Shown in pieces: positions 11,881 to 23,834 of a stretch of DNA of 64,000 nt. The notes under the pieces are model-generated. The model saw nothing but the letters and a program-made list of their open reading frames with translations, was not told where the DNA came from and ran no database searches. How positions within the stretch are numbered: the first letter of the stretch is position 1; every line of letters begins with the position of its first letter. Source of the DNA: Acanthococcus lagerstroemiae (Eukaryota; Arthropoda; Insecta; Hemiptera; Eriococcidae); the NCBI GenBank assembly GCA_031841125.1, contig CM063106.1, positions 18,786,001 through 18,850,000 of the forward strand, given 5' to 3'. Made by a program: the position numbers and the translations under genes.

Positions 11881-11939
11881 GAGGAAATTCAGGGACAAAT
11901 CTACTGAGGGTAGTTAACGACCACCAGGTTTCGATGTTT

Positions 11940-14085
11940 TCTAACTCCACGTGTCCCATCTTCCCCTACTGACTTCCAGTGGTAACTTCCCGACACCACA
12001 CCGTGTCCCACCTTCCCCTACTGACTTTCGGCGGTAACGTTTCCAAGTTTCATCATAATCCGTAGATTTTTCAATTTTTCTGAATTTTCCGTTCGAAACA
12101 GCAGATGTTTAATGCAAGAGCTGAACTTTAACCTCCTTGAGGAACGATTTATAAGGTCATTTTTTTGAATTTTCTGGAACTTTCAAACTAATATAATACT
12201 TCTAGAGGTCATTACCTCCTGAGAGACAAAAGTTCAATCACCGAAAGTAAATCCACAGTTGAAGAAATGAAGCTACACAGTGAAACGGTTCCGATTTGGA
12301 GCCAGTGGTCTCCGTGGTATCGTGAGCAAGTGGACCGCAAAAACGTTCATCGGTGAAACGATTATTTCTAGTCGCCACCGTCCTCATGGCGAGCAAATGA
12401 CTGGCTAGTGTTCTTCATTTCGTGAACATATGAAATGATAACGTTATGAGAGACGAATTCGAGCGAAAATATTAATAATACGAATGCGCTTCACGATCAA
12501 CGAACACGAATAATTTTTATGAACGTCATCGCATTCGTGTCCAATATCCCGGAGAGGTAAAATTCGACCGGATCTTTTGGCTGCAAATATGTCCTATAAT
12601 GAGCGTACAGTAGCACGTGCTCATCAATCCAGTTCGACATCGGTAAGTTATCAATGAAAATAGTCTGTAATCGATTTGTTTCACTCGTAATTGCGATCGC
12701 ATGAGGTGTTTAGGTAGGCACTGGTTACACACATGGGTCAACACAACGTCGTATGCGAATTGCGGCGAATACGCGAAATGGGTTAACGTTCGAATGTTTT
12801 TTCTTATTGGTTTTGGCTAATACGTGCGGCACGCCGTAGTCACACGGTAGCACACAGTTGGTCACGCGTAGCAGTCTAATGTCCGAATATCAGTATTTCG
12901 GATAAGCGACGGGTGGGTATGTAGTATAGTCACGGGCACACTCGTACCCACCTCTATGGTAGTTACAAAGCAACCGTTAATTACCTTCCGAGTCGGATTA
13001 TCAGAGTTGAGGCGACGACGAGTTGCGAAACGAAAAGGAAGAAGTCAATGAAACCGATATCACTGGAACCAGTTTCGCAATTGAAGCGCGCTCCCGCTTC
13101 GTTCACCACGCTTCTGTACGTCTGCGCATGAGCCAACGACGTGGGTACCGGTTGAAAGTGAACATTCTCGATTGTCCGGAGATCCGGACTCCGAAGTTCT
13201 ATCATGGGATGCAAGGGAGATGGTGCGTGCTGTAACGCGATTTACTCACGGCCCAACTTGTCCCCAGCATTCAGCCGATTCGTTCGCTCCAGTCATAGCT
13301 TTTTCATTCGGACCAATTCCAGCAGAAGGTCTTGTTTCACGAAGGAGTAAAAAATACCAACGCATTCTAATGAACACAATAACGATGTCTCTCCTCCTCC
13401 AGCCGTTGCTTTGTCCACAACTGCAGAACATGTGGGCCCCCTTTCGCTCTCCGTGGTTTTTTCATCCAAGAAGCAAAAGTTACCCGAGATTTGTTAGTAA
13501 AATTTACTCAAAACTCTTGGATAAAATTTACCTAAGACACTCGGTTGGAAATTTCTTCTTCTTCTGCTTCTTCTCCTCCTTCTTGTGCCAAAATCAGTTC
13601 TGAGCACGTTGGATAAAAAAATATATACCTAAGTGTTCAAAAGCAGTTTTTACAATACAGCAACAATTAACTTTGCAACCGTATATCTTTTGTCTCATAC
13701 ACCTGATGGCAATGAAAATTGGCATGAATTGTAAGTTTTTCCCAGTTGATTCTTCCCAGATATCTGGTTCCTTGAAAGGCATTATTATTAAAAAATCTCG
13801 AAGAAAGGGAAATTTAGATCTATCAGTATTACCATTTTACAAGATCCAAGAAAATATGGCAGGATCAAGGTTCTCATAACTTTAGAAAGTTAGACCACTT
13901 GACAAGGCGCAAAGATATCAATTACGTCATTGAGGTGCCAATCATACAAGCCGCTTGCAGCTTTTTTCGATTATTTTATTTTATGTTATTACAGCCTTGA
14001 ATTAGGTAGGTATATATGTACCTACAAATTCGCTCATATTTGGGCACAGGCATCTATCACCCGTTTCTATGTCCCCCTTTTTTGG
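11940..14085. other. No gene recognised; CpG-richer segment at 12.4-13.25 kb
   Basis: The segment from about 12.4 to 13.25 kb is richer in CG dinucleotides than its surroundings and lacks homopolymers, as promoters or exons often do in AT-rich genomes. The overlapping frames there (70-143 codons, both strands) show no domain. At 13.49-13.55 kb and again at 16.14-16.21 kb there is a short shared tandem of GACTCTTGGGTAAAATTTAC-like units. Confidence 0.4.
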
Positions 14086-14089
14086 GTTG

Positions 14090-14930
14090 CACTATTTTGT
14101 AATTTCGTCCAGCCATTTTGTAGCTGGTCTACGCTTACGTCTCTTTTTGTTATATCGCGCCCAATCTGTTGCTGTTCTACTCCATTTCTCCGCTACCTCC
14201 CAGGCCATATGTCATTTGAATTTCAATTCTTAAATGGTATATACTATCTATAATACCCGTGCTTTCCCTAATCTTTGTTAAATTAATTTTATTCAACCGG
14301 ATACCCATAATACTTTTTACCATTAATTTTGTACTACCGTAAATTTTTGTATGTCTTTTTCTGTCAACGTCCATGTTTGGGCCTCATGTGTTAAAATTGG
14401 CAATTTTGGTAATATTTTGATTTTTCTTTCAATACTAAACTTGCCTTTGAAAATTATTCTTTGCGCCTAAAAAGGTTTCCACGCATTTGCAATCCTTGTT
14501 TCGATTTCTTTTTCCATTTTATTTTCAAATGATACAGTATTTGTCCCGAATATTTAAAGTCTTTTACGTTTTCAATTAGCTCTCCATCTAAATATATTCC
14601 ACTTGTTTCTTTATTATTTGATAATATTATTGTATTTTGGGAATTCAGTTCCAATCCCGATTTCTGGCATCCACGTTTCAATTCCGTTGCCATCCCCACC
14701 AGTTCTTCAGCAGTTTTACTTATTAAAACTACATTATCTGCAAATTTGAGACTGTTGCGCCATTTTCCATTCACTTTGATTCCCCTCCCTTTCTAGTCCA
14801 ATTTGTGAAATATTTGATCTAGAATACTAGTTAGGACACTGCGGTGTGGCTTTTTTTCAAACTCAATATTAATGCTCTCAACATGTTTTCCTATTACTTT
14901 ACGGCATGCAAGATGCAAGTGACTACCGTT
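14090..14930 (-). pseudogene. RTE-like LINE reverse transcriptase fragment
   Basis: The minus strand encodes the later part of a non-LTR reverse transcriptase: SVLTSILDQIFHKLD, a stop where the family has tryptophan, KGRGIKVNGKWRNSLKFADN (14.72-14.80 kb), then VKDFKYSGQIL, and after a frame change a C-terminal RRPATKWLDEI (about 14.11 kb). The catalytic FADD is changed to FADN. With the stop and frameshifts this shows a dead copy. The same protein family is represented more fully at 39.3-42.0 kb. The 5' part is missing. The RTE assignment rests on motif resemblance. Confidence 0.8.
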
Positions 14931-15404
14931 AAAAAAAAGAAAGAGCCCATTACTGCGGAAATTCAATTTCCCAGTATGCTTACTTATGACGTTAATTTCG
15001 GCGCGGGTGAGACGGTAAAAACTGTTGCGGGTTGCCGACCCGAATGAGCCAACTTTCACCAATAATTATAAGAACCCTGGGGAAGGACGCTTAGGTATAA
15101 TTTCTCATATAACGGATCCTTACGTATTATTATTAGCTTTCTGTTAGTTACAGATTAACTTATATCCTAGAGTAACATTGATACCTCTAAAACTTATACA
15201 CTAACAAGGTGTTTCTAGTTTGTATCTTAATGTCGATTAGCCTAAAAGGACTGCTGGAACTACTAGAAATACTTATTGCATTGGCGATAGCTGTTCTCAT
15301 CCTATACTACTCGGTGGTACACGTTTACCGAAATAATTTTTTTTTTTGGGGGGGGGGGGGATTTGTAACCTTACTATACGAAAGTACTGATTATTAGGAC
15401 TCGG

Positions 15405-15434
15405 AATCGCAAAAAAAAAAAAAAAAAAAAAAAA
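15405..15434. repeat. Poly-A tract
   Basis: An A-run of about 24 bases followed by T bases, close to the 3' side of a minus-strand LINE remnant. It could be an unrelated homopolymer. Confidence 0.6.
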
Positions 15435-15444
15435 TTTTTGAACG

Positions 15445-15800
15445 CCTAGGTATGTTTTCTCATCCAACGTCACAGTTTGACAATCAATTTTTCTTGCTCT
15501 GTCTAAGAGTTCTCTTAGATCAGTTATATTTGTTCATTCTTTGATGTTGTTCATGATCCATTCCGTTTTTCTTCATCCTCTCTTCTGTTTTCCCTTTATT
15601 TTTCCTAGTAATGTCAGCTGAGGAAGGGAATATGTTTGGCCTTTGCTAATCTTTCTGCTCTTGATAATTTTACATAGGACTCTTGTTGTTCCAGCTTCCT
15701 TCAGCACATCTCCATTTTTCTTAGCAGTCCACGGTATTTGTATTCATATTCCACGGCAGCATATCCATTTAATAGCTTTTTCGTGAGAATATCTACTTCT
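15445..15800 (-). pseudogene. LINE C-terminal fragment
   Basis: On the minus strand the frame reads EAGTTRVLCKIIKSRK, then LTLLGKIKGKQKRG, a stop, RKTEWIMNNIKE, a stop and TNITDLRELLDRARK. This matches the usual C-terminal end of endonuclease-bearing LINE proteins, a basic GKIxGKRxRGR segment followed by a W..N.KEW helix. At least two stops show decay. The reverse transcriptase core is absent. It is a different lineage or region from the fragment at 14.1-14.9 kb. Confidence 0.65.
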
Positions 15801-16427
15801 ATGCAATACAATAAATTTAAGTCAATGTAACATCGGACCATAATCCTGTCTTATCTTCAAACTCAGCGTATCATTACAAAGTACATGTTTCGTATTCTCA
15901 AAGACCGTTTTTCACTTAAGAATGGAGAATGAACACCGTTACAAGTCCGCAGTATTTGAAAAACCTTAAAAAAAATTTGTGCTCAAAGCCGGTCATTAAT
16001 TTTTTTTTTCCGTAATTCTTTTCAAATGTGATACATTATACTCTCAGGAATTGTCAGGGAATTCATTGTCTTGAAATGGTCGGTAACATTGGAGTTCCCA
16101 GTCCCACTCTACTTACTCAAAACTTTTGTGTGAAAATTATCAGAGACATTTGGGTAAAATTCACTTAAGACTCTTGGGTAATTTTTACCCACAAATCTTG
16201 AGTAACTCTAACACTCACTCTGCAAGCAGGCACACTACGAGTATATACCTTAACAAAAACACACAGCTAATTTTAGATACATATGTATACATACAACACA
16301 TGCATGCCCTAACAAGGTATGTGAAACGGTCTAAAAAAAATTATTCATGTTATTCTGCGATTAGAGTTGAAGTTTCAACCAGTTCTTTTTCTTTCTTTTT
16401 TTTTTAGGAGGGAGGCGGTGAGAGGAA
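15801..16427. other. No gene seen
   Basis: AT-rich with stops in all frames. It holds the short tandem at 16.14-16.21 kb (ATTCACTTAAGACTCTTGGG type) that resembles 13.49-13.55 kb. Confidence 0.5.
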
Positions 16428-16435
16428 ATAACACT

Positions 16436-16851
16436 CAGTGACGGCGAGAGCCAAACGGTTCCCAGTGAAATAATTTTGCATTTTTCAATTTATTTATTCA
16501 GTTTGGAACTTGCTCCTGGTGGTCGTCCTTCACTTTTCTTGGCCAACCCTAATTTCACACCTGATTCTATGTAAAAAAGAACTAACTAAATAGTATCTAA
16601 GTTTTAAAAATGATTTTTTAATAGAATAAACTTGAAAAGATGAACTCATAAAACAAATTACAACATGAAAAGGCCTTTTCTGATCTTTTTGAATCAAGTC
16701 AGTAATTATATGATCGAAGTCAATCGCCTGGGCCCGTAATTTTCCTTGGTCCTGCATGTTTTCCCACAGGCTCGCCAAATTTTACGGCCCTTGGAAAAAA
16801 GTTCGGGCCTAGGGCAAATGCACTTTTGGCACCCGCCTCTCGCCGTCACTA
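16436..16851 (+). mobile_element. hAT-type nonautonomous element, 416 bp
   Basis: The termini CAGTGACGGCGAGAG (left) and TAGTGACGGCGAGAG (right, reading inward) match at 14 of 15 bases. They are flanked by ATAACACT (16428-16435) and ATAACACA (16852-16859), a 7 of 8 match. An 8-bp duplication with CAGTG-like ends is characteristic of the hAT superfamily. The inside is AT-rich and codes for no transposase, so mobility would depend on an enzyme encoded elsewhere. No second copy is in this window. Confidence 0.8.
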
Positions 16852-16859
16852 ATAACACA

Positions 16860-17930
16860 CTTGTAAGAAAGGGTAAGGCTGAGTTAAAAGTTCGAGCATA
16901 TTCCCAAGACTGTTGAGTTGTACTCTCTTCCCTTTTCCTTCTTTTCGGGCACATAACAGCAACTTCTAGTCTCGAGATGAATAACACCACTGACCATCGA
17001 CTTATTCTCTGCACAGAACTGAATGCATATTTTATCAGATCTTCTAAAGCAAAACCAGCATGTTCAACAGGTTTCAGACGTAGTTATTATACTAGTACAA
17101 ATAAAAAATAGCAGATTAGCTCTTGTAGGATGCACAATCTTACAACACTTCTGGAAAATAGAAATCAAAATGCAAACAACCTTAGCATTTAAGTAGATAT
17201 TAAAATGCAACAACGTTTGTATTTGTAACAACACCACGTTCAGATGTACGGATTAAAGAATGCCGAAAATGAATAATAATACGAATATTATTGGTTTGAT
17301 AGCGACTACTTTCCGAGAGATTAATTACTTTCAAAATAATATTTTTCGTTTCAAGGCCATAGAGGTACAGTAGATGCACGTTCAACTATTTCACCCGAGT
17401 AATACACTCGTCTCCTGAGCATAATATCGATATTAATCACAGGAACGAAAAATTTTCGGGCTATTGACGTTTCTAGGCAAACTTTTACACTCGATAAATA
17501 TAAGCAGGTTCTCATTTTATTGTCAGGTGCGGCATTAAATTACCTCGAACGTGGCCTATGAGTTCATTCGTCTAAAATTGGACAGCGCGTACACTTATTA
17601 TTGCCAGTACAAGCAATGCAAATTGGGACGTTGCATTAACATTGTCCAAAATTAATTCAGCATTTACACAATGAAAATCTGAGGGCAAGAAGCAGTCACG
17701 CCATATTTCGGCTGTAGCAAGTTTCAGAGTGGTCCTCGATTACTCTCGCTGAAATAAATCATTTCTTTGATAAACATAACCCTTACATCGGTCCGAAATA
17801 TTAAAAGAAAAAAATGTCAGCCAAGTTTAAGCTAAATTCGTGAAGGTAATTCGGGTCTCAAGGGGGCTCAAGAGGGTTACACTTCTTGTGGGAAAACACT
17901 AATTTTCGGAATTTGAATTTTAATCGGGGG
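16860..17930. other. No gene seen
   Basis: AT-rich, unique-looking sequence with only short frames on both strands and no repeat termini. Confidence 0.5.
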
Positions 17931-17959
17931 CCCCTATATGAGCCCAAAAATGATATTTA

Positions 17960-18090
17960 TTCTCAAACTGAGGGCTTCAGAATTACTGAATCTGCTCCTG
18001 GGATTCTTTCCCCATTCCCTTTCTCATTATATGGTGCTGATTTCAGTATTTCAATCGTCTTCCAATTTTCAGATTATTTATAACTCTATC
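17960..18090 (-). repeat. Possible isolated unit of the 120-bp repeat
   Basis: TTACTGAATCTGCTCC followed by CCATTCCCTTTCTC resembles the reverse-strand units at 18.39-18.69 kb. It is a single degenerate unit. Confidence 0.35.
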
Positions 18091-18379
18091 AGTCCTATAA
18101 CCTCCGCCAGTTCACACGAGCCAGACGTTACAATCGCACGGCGTGTTACCACGAGATCAGAAAGATTGGTACTGTGCGTGTGCACATCACGAAAAGCTTA
18201 CTCAACGTCGTGAAACACGTTGCTAGTAAGCGAACTGCGGCTGCACACTCTTCTGCACCGAGAAGGAAAACTGTAACGAGACAAAACTGTGAAGAAAACC
18301 ACCCCGACTAACTTACCCAAGACAGGTCACCGCGACTGCCAACGTCTGGCATCGGATATGGCGCCACACGAAGAAGGAT

Positions 18380-18690
18380 TTCTTAGGTAACTGAATTCAT
18401 TTTCGGAATTATTTTTCCCCTCCCCCTTAAACTTTGGACTTCACAGGAAACGTATTTTCCAATTATTATAATTTCCACAATCTGTACGTCTGAGTAAGAA
18501 CTGATTGGGTCACTGAGTTCATTTTGAAAGTCTTTCCTCTTGCTTTCACCTATTGGGCTCAACATGGGGTTGATTTTCAATAGTTACAATTTTCACATTC
18601 TTTATGTGTAAATTAAGAATTTTCTGAGTCGCTAAATTCATCTCCGGAAGTCTTTACTCCATTTCCTCAATCCTTCAGGTTCATCATACG
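18380..18690 (-). repeat. Tandem repeat of about 120 bp, about 2.5 units
   Basis: Reverse-strand units start at 18387 (GTAACTGAATTC), 18509 (GTCACTGAGTTC) and 18628 (GTCGCTAAATTC), giving periods of 122 and 119 bp. Each is followed by a pyrimidine-rich TCTTTCCTC-like segment and a CCAATTATTATAATTTCCAC-like segment. This is the opposite strand of the family seen at 11.4, 20.1 and 58.3 kb. Confidence 0.6.
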
Positions 18691-18699
18691 TAGAGAATT

Positions 18700-19306
18700 C
18701 TATCGTATGTACTTCTGAATTCCTTCTAGGTCTCTATAGTCGTTGCTTCTTGATGTAAGATGTCACATAAAGCTCATTACACTATGCAACGACTATTTTG
18801 TATTATATATTCTCATAGGTGATATTGATACACTTTCTAACACTGAACACAATACTCTAGTCAGTTTTCCTCTATCCCACCCTGACGAGAGGGAAGGGCG
18901 AACGGGGGGAAATACTCCCGGCCCGAACTTTCACGGGGGTCTGATGTTTCTGAAAGGCCTGAATTTCAACGATTACGGTCACATCATACTGTACATCGAA
19001 TCAGCAATCACTCCTTACACTATGAAAGAAACCTCTTATCCCGTAATCCGATCTAACAAGGACAAAATGTACTGGAAGGAGAGGGGGCCCGTGGAAATTC
19101 TCCCAGGCCCTCTTTTTCATTCTACGAGACTGCCTCTACCACATCAAAATTTTGAGATCTGAACGTGCTCTAAAGTCGTCAAGTTCCTCTCACAATTACT
19201 GTTGCGTTCGTTCAAGTGGAACACCATTTCGATTCCATGATAAACACAATAACACAACCCACCAAAAATACAATGATAAGCCAGTGTGACCACTATGAAT
19301 TTCACG
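18700..19306. other. No recognised gene; weak local duplication
   Basis: A 139-codon frame (18743-19162, +) contains two related segments, NTPGPNFH and EILPGPLFH, because the DNA around 18.89 kb (GAGGGAAGGGCGAACGGGG) is partly repeated at 19.08 kb. I recognise no domain, and a duplicated GC-richer patch is enough to explain the open frame. Not called as a gene. Confidence 0.4.
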
Positions 19307-19314
19307 AGCTCTTC

Positions 19315-19647
19315 CAAGAACGTACCAATAAGGGAGGTGGGAGCTCTCCCCCCCCCCGTAGGAAATTTGTTACTCAGCACTTAAAAAAAATTTACCATTT
19401 CAGTCAGCCGAAGTTGGGAAATTTCAGTAGAGTTGGAAAAATCCAACAAGTTAAAAGCCTTTATTATTATTACTTTTTGCTTTGATACTTGGGAATTTTG
19501 AAGCCAGAAGTTAAGACGTTGGAAAAATCCAACAAGTCAGTTTTTTTCTTGCTTTGATGCTTGAGAATTTTGAGTTGAATCAGTTTGAATCAGTTGGAAC
19601 TTTCACCCCCCCCCCTCACCCAAGAAAAACTCTTCGGCACGTCCTTA
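19315..19647 (+). mobile_element. hAT-type CAGGGACGTACC family, copy 1
   Basis: Begins CAAGAACGTACCAATA and ends CTTCGGCACGTCCTTA. It is flanked by AGCTCTTC (19307-19314) and AGCTTTTC (19648-19655), a 7 of 8 match. Inside, C-runs sit next to both ends, and the phrases CATTTCAGTCAG, TTGGAAAAATCCAACAAGT and ACTTGGGAATTTTGA recur in three other copies (34.8, 48.0 and 55.8 kb). The GTTGGAAAAATCCAACAAG segment occurs twice in this copy. It is noncoding. Confidence 0.8.
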
Positions 19648-20079
19648 AGCTTTTCTTTCAAAAAAGATACGTCTATTCCAAACTATTCCACACGACAAGA
19701 ACTGCACGTGTTGGAGAAAAACGGACAGATGTATTGGATTCAGGGTTGGAAAATACCCTAAAATTAATTCTTCAAATTGCGTAACACACGATTTCATTTT
19801 TTTTAGTTGTATAATGTTAGTGTCATTAGTAGTTGCAAACTTGATATGGGAAAGGGGTTATCAGACTAGTGTTTCAATGTCATACGCAGGAGGGGATAGG
19901 TGTAACCAGTTGGATATGGGAGCTATAGCCCCCGGAGAGCCCTGAGCATTAAAAAAAAAATCTTAACTAAACAGAAAATTACAAGTCAAGTATTTTACTT
20001 TTTTGTATAAAATTTACCCCCATTTTTTTCTAGTTCTGCCCTTCCCAGAGGTAATTTCCGGCTGCTCCTAAGTAGGAGC

Positions 20080-20330
20080 GAGAAAACAATTCTAAAATGA
20101 ACTCAACTACCTAAAAACCCTTATTCAGTCATAAAGAACGTGGAAATCAGAACTATTGAAGAACAGTCCCATGTGGAACCCAAATAGTAATGAGAAGAGG
20201 AAAGAACTCCAAAAATGAATTCAGCGACTCAAAAAATCTTTATTTGGACTTGAAGAACTGAACAGCCCCTGCTGAAACTCAATGAGTAAAAGGGAGAGGA
20301 AAAGAAATGAATTTCGCGACTTAAGGGGCA
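20080..20330 (+). repeat. Tandem repeat of about 120 bp, about two units
   Basis: Units start at 20100 (AACTCAACTACC) and 20218 (AATTCAGCGACT), 118 bp apart, with a partial third start near 20310. Each is followed by AAAAACCCTTATT- or AAAAAATCTTTATT-like sequence. Same family as 11.4, 18.4 and 58.3 kb. Confidence 0.55.
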
Positions 20331-20431
20331 CGAGTTACTCATTACCGACTTGGCTCAAACTTGACCATCATTTTTTTGCTTAATATTCAAAACCGATCCA
20401 TGGGGTAAGCCAGTAGAAAATCAAAGTTGAA

Positions 20432-20640
20432 AAACAGAGATTGCCCGAAGTAGAGCACCTGGAAATACCCGAGAACTGACATCCGCCATTTTGAGTCGCT
20501 CGGTGCCCGATGATTCACAATTCACTACGCCGAACGTGCCGCGTATTGAATTTTGAATTATCGGGCACCAAGTGGCTCAAAATGGAGGGGTGTTTCCAGG
20601 CGTTCTACCCTAAGCAAGACAGTCTACCGTCTCCCCCAAT
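20432..20640. mobile_element. Fold-back palindromic element
   Basis: Two arms pair around a centre near 20.54 kb. The left arm contains GTAGAGCACCTGGAAA, CCATTTTGAGTCGCTCGGTG and CCCGATGATTCA. The right arm, read backwards, gives GTAGAACGCCTGGAAA, CCATTTTGAGCCACTTGGTG and CCCGATAATTCA. The match covers about 65-75 bp per arm with a few gaps. No coding capacity. Outer limits and target duplication are not clear. Confidence 0.6.
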
Positions 20641-22251
20641 ACTGAAGATTCATGTAACATGGAGAGGCAGACTGAGATAGCTAAATGTGACTAGGCTACT
20701 TCTTGCACGCAGGCTTTTATATAAACATTTTTATTTGACAGTTGGTCACGTTAGCGTTCTTTTAGTCAACCATATCGCTTTCGCTTAGTATCGAAATAGG
20801 ACAGAATGGACCCCGTTTTCCTAATCCGAAACCGGGCAACATTACTCCCGTTTCAGTCTGTCATTCCAGACTCAGCAGTTGTTACGTCGAAATCGATATT
20901 CAATTTGCAAGTCCAAAAAGTGGCGTAGTAAGCATAAATTGGCAATAACTGTGGCCTCGCTGATACAACCGGATACGCAAACGAACATTTTCTGACTGCG
21001 TCCCTATTAGAGAAGGCCTCTCTGACCCTCAATGACTAGAAAATGAAAACAAAAAAATGGCCCATATTCCTATGGCCTAAAAAATATTATCGGACCTTCT
21101 ATTGTCTATCTCACACAAGGGGCGCAACAAAGAATCATTTCCATTTTCTTCTTAATGGATGTGGAGGGGGGGGGGGGTTAATTAGAATTACGCGATCGTA
21201 TTTGCACATCAGAGCCAAAGTACGATTGTCTACCTTTTGGTTATTTTTTTTTTTTTTTTGGAGGGAGGGGGTACTAGGATTGTTTGAATTTTTTGTTATG
21301 CGTAAGAGGTCCTAGCAAAATCATATGACTTTTTTTGGAATGTTTAACCCTTCTTTTTGGGAGGAAGAGGGGGGAGAGGACTTACCAATTTTGGTTCAAT
21401 TTGTGACTTTTTCATTCAAATAAGAAGCTTCAGCGAAAAAATTCCCATAAAAAGCGCAGCAAGCTTGTCTCACATTTTCTCAGGAGGAGGGCTTACCTTC
21501 AAAATTGTGAACTTCTTACAAATTTAAAATGTTATTTGATTGAGGCTCTGTCCCAACTCCGCCAATAGGAATAATGCCCGAGACAATGAATCGGATAATA
21601 CACTTGTACATCACACTCGGCGCAATATACGTATGCTCCAGGAGGACAAAAAGAAAACAGTGGGCACCTGACTCTCTATACAAGGAAGTTCCACTAACTT
21701 CATGAATTAAATACGGCACCAGTATGAACCACGAATATTAATCAAGAAAAATCAATCACCGAAGAATCAAACCATCACCTTTCATTCAGTACTGCACTCG
21801 ATAGGCTCAGCATCAGAATACAAGCAGACGTGATATGAAGCCGATCGCGATGATTCGCAGCTACTACAACCGATCGCGATGACTTGGCAACTCGCACATC
21901 CGTCAACACAATTCCCTGCTGTTAAATAAATTAATTGTTAATATTTGATCTGGCGATCTTTACTCGATCAGAAATTGTAAAGCGTACACTTCGCGTACAC
22001 GTTAAGTGCAAGTCTTATATTCATTCGTCTCATCCGAACTGGTGCATTCAATTAATTAACAGTGAAAGTATAATACTATACACTTGAATTAAGCCGTTGA
22101 TGTTCTAATTACCAAATGATTTCTATAAGACACCAACCGACTGCTTTTTAAACTGTAATAAATTAAATGTTGACCATGTTCGCCACAGTAATTATGAGCG
22201 TTATTGTTACTAAGGATGGAAATAAATATGTCAGTGTGTAGACTACTTATG
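20641..22251. other. No gene recognised
   Basis: AT-rich DNA with two G-rich homopolymer patches at 21.16-21.18 and 21.24-21.27 kb (runs of G, and T before G). The frames are short and dominated by those runs. I see no termini of a known element type. Confidence 0.5.
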
Positions 22252-22259
22252 GTTTACAG

Positions 22260-22421
22260 CAATTGTTCCCAACCTGCGGCGTGGGAGCGGCACCCTACAC
22301 CAGGGCGCACATGACTCACGGGTGACTGCACTGATATATCAACAAAAACTTTTGAGGAATTTATAATATGGAAAATATAGCAGCTGAAAGGACGCAGCAG
22401 AAACAGGCTTGAGAATCACTG
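22260..22421 (+). mobile_element. Short hAT-type element, 162 bp
   Basis: Starts CAATTGTTCCCAACCTG and ends, reading inward from the right, CAGTGATTCTCAAGCCTG. TTCCCAA and TTCTCAA after CA(G/A) are typical of one large group of animal hAT termini. Flanks GTTTACAG (22252-22259) and GCTTACAC (22422-22429) match at 6 of 8. Noncoding and degenerate, so old. Confidence 0.6.
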
Positions 22422-22639
22422 GCTTACACTGAATAAGAGACCCAATCCGAACTCAGAATTATGATGAACTTCAAGATATAACATTTACATGTTCTGTACC
22501 TGCCGTGACATTATGAGAGGGGGACATACAGGACAAGAGCTCAAACGAAATTCACCAATTATCCTTTCCATCTTCACATTTCTTTTACTTCCAGACAGTC
22601 CTTGTTCGATGGTTCCGTACGATCGTTTTATCCAGGACC

Positions 22640-22760
22640 TAACACAGTCTGCCAAGTCTTGAACAAGTGTTAATCAACTTCAACAAGTCTTCATGAGTCT
22701 CAACAGAAGCTTAACGAATCTTTACATAACTTATCGAAAGTTTTGAGTATACATACTAGC
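22640..22760. repeat. Degenerate AAGTCTTGAACAAG minisatellite
   Basis: Consecutive imperfect units: CCAAGTCTTGAACAAGTG, CAACAAGTCTTCATGAGTC, AACGAATCTTTACA. Same vocabulary as the arrays at 6.5 and 52.2 kb. Confidence 0.45.
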
Positions 22761-23826
22761 TTTAAATGTACGGTGACTATACACTTTTAATCTAGAATCA
22801 TAGTCGTGAAATCACTTCACTAGTTTTGTACGTGCGTAAATGAATCAGACGAATCGGATCGCAGTTCTTTATAACTAACCCATGGATTAACCGCTTTTTG
22901 CCAAGTGAGTTTGTGTGAGTAAGAATTGCTGGAAACCAATTAGAAGTTCGTTTCATAGCTTAGGGAGGTTCAGGGGGTAAGGCTGTAATTCTCTTGTATG
23001 TTCGCATTTTGTTCCTAGCCGTAATTCATTTAACTCGGGGTCGACTTTACGTGCGGCTCCAGGTGACCATTTTGAGGAGGAAAATGGCAGAAGGATTTTT
23101 TGCTGCCCCTCCCTCCTCCCCACAGATTTCTACTCTCTTTTGGGGTGGGGGGTGGGGGTGCCTGATCGCTTTTCAGATTCGTTCATCGATTTGTATGCAT
23201 TTTATGTCATCGTTACAACTAGTACAACATGAAAGTCGATACATTCACCAGATTTAACCAAATTTATCAAAATCAAGTAATATCTCTGCTTCGAAAATGA
23301 ATCACAATAAAACAAAATAATCGAATATCGATCAACCGAAACTGAATCGCACAGAAACAAAAAGCTATCAACTTTGTCACGATAGGGTTCTAACATGAAA
23401 GATAACACTGGAAGGATAGTCTATCGTTAAAAGCTCAAAAAATTTGCCATGAAGGTAGATTTTATGACGTCACATTCGTGGGCAAGACGAGAAAACATTT
23501 TCCAATTTTAGAAAAATTGCGGTAAAAAACTCTATTGTGTACGATCATGTGAAGACCCCAATTCCCCCTTCAAACCCAGCGATGCTAAACGCAGGGTTGT
23601 AATGAGAACGATTCTCAGACTGATGGAATGGACGCGCTTCTCAGACCATTTTCTTCTTCACCCTTTCCCATAATTCAGTAATCAGGGGCTAAATTGAGGC
23701 GAGTCGAGACTTAATTTTATTTTCTATTTTTTCTTAGAAAGAGTTTTACCATTCCATCATATCCATCCATGAAATGACCTAAATGAGAGTTCGAAATGAC
23801 TCCTAAGAATTTTATACATTAACACA
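22761..23826. other. No gene recognised
   Basis: AT-rich, with a G-rich patch at 23.14-23.16 kb. The short frames show no domain. Confidence 0.5.
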
Positions 23827-23834
23827 GACCTTAT

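Noticed and set aside
18743..19162. 139-codon frame with two similar PGP-containing segments
   Set aside because: The similarity follows from a partial DNA duplication, and there is no domain or start context to support a gene.
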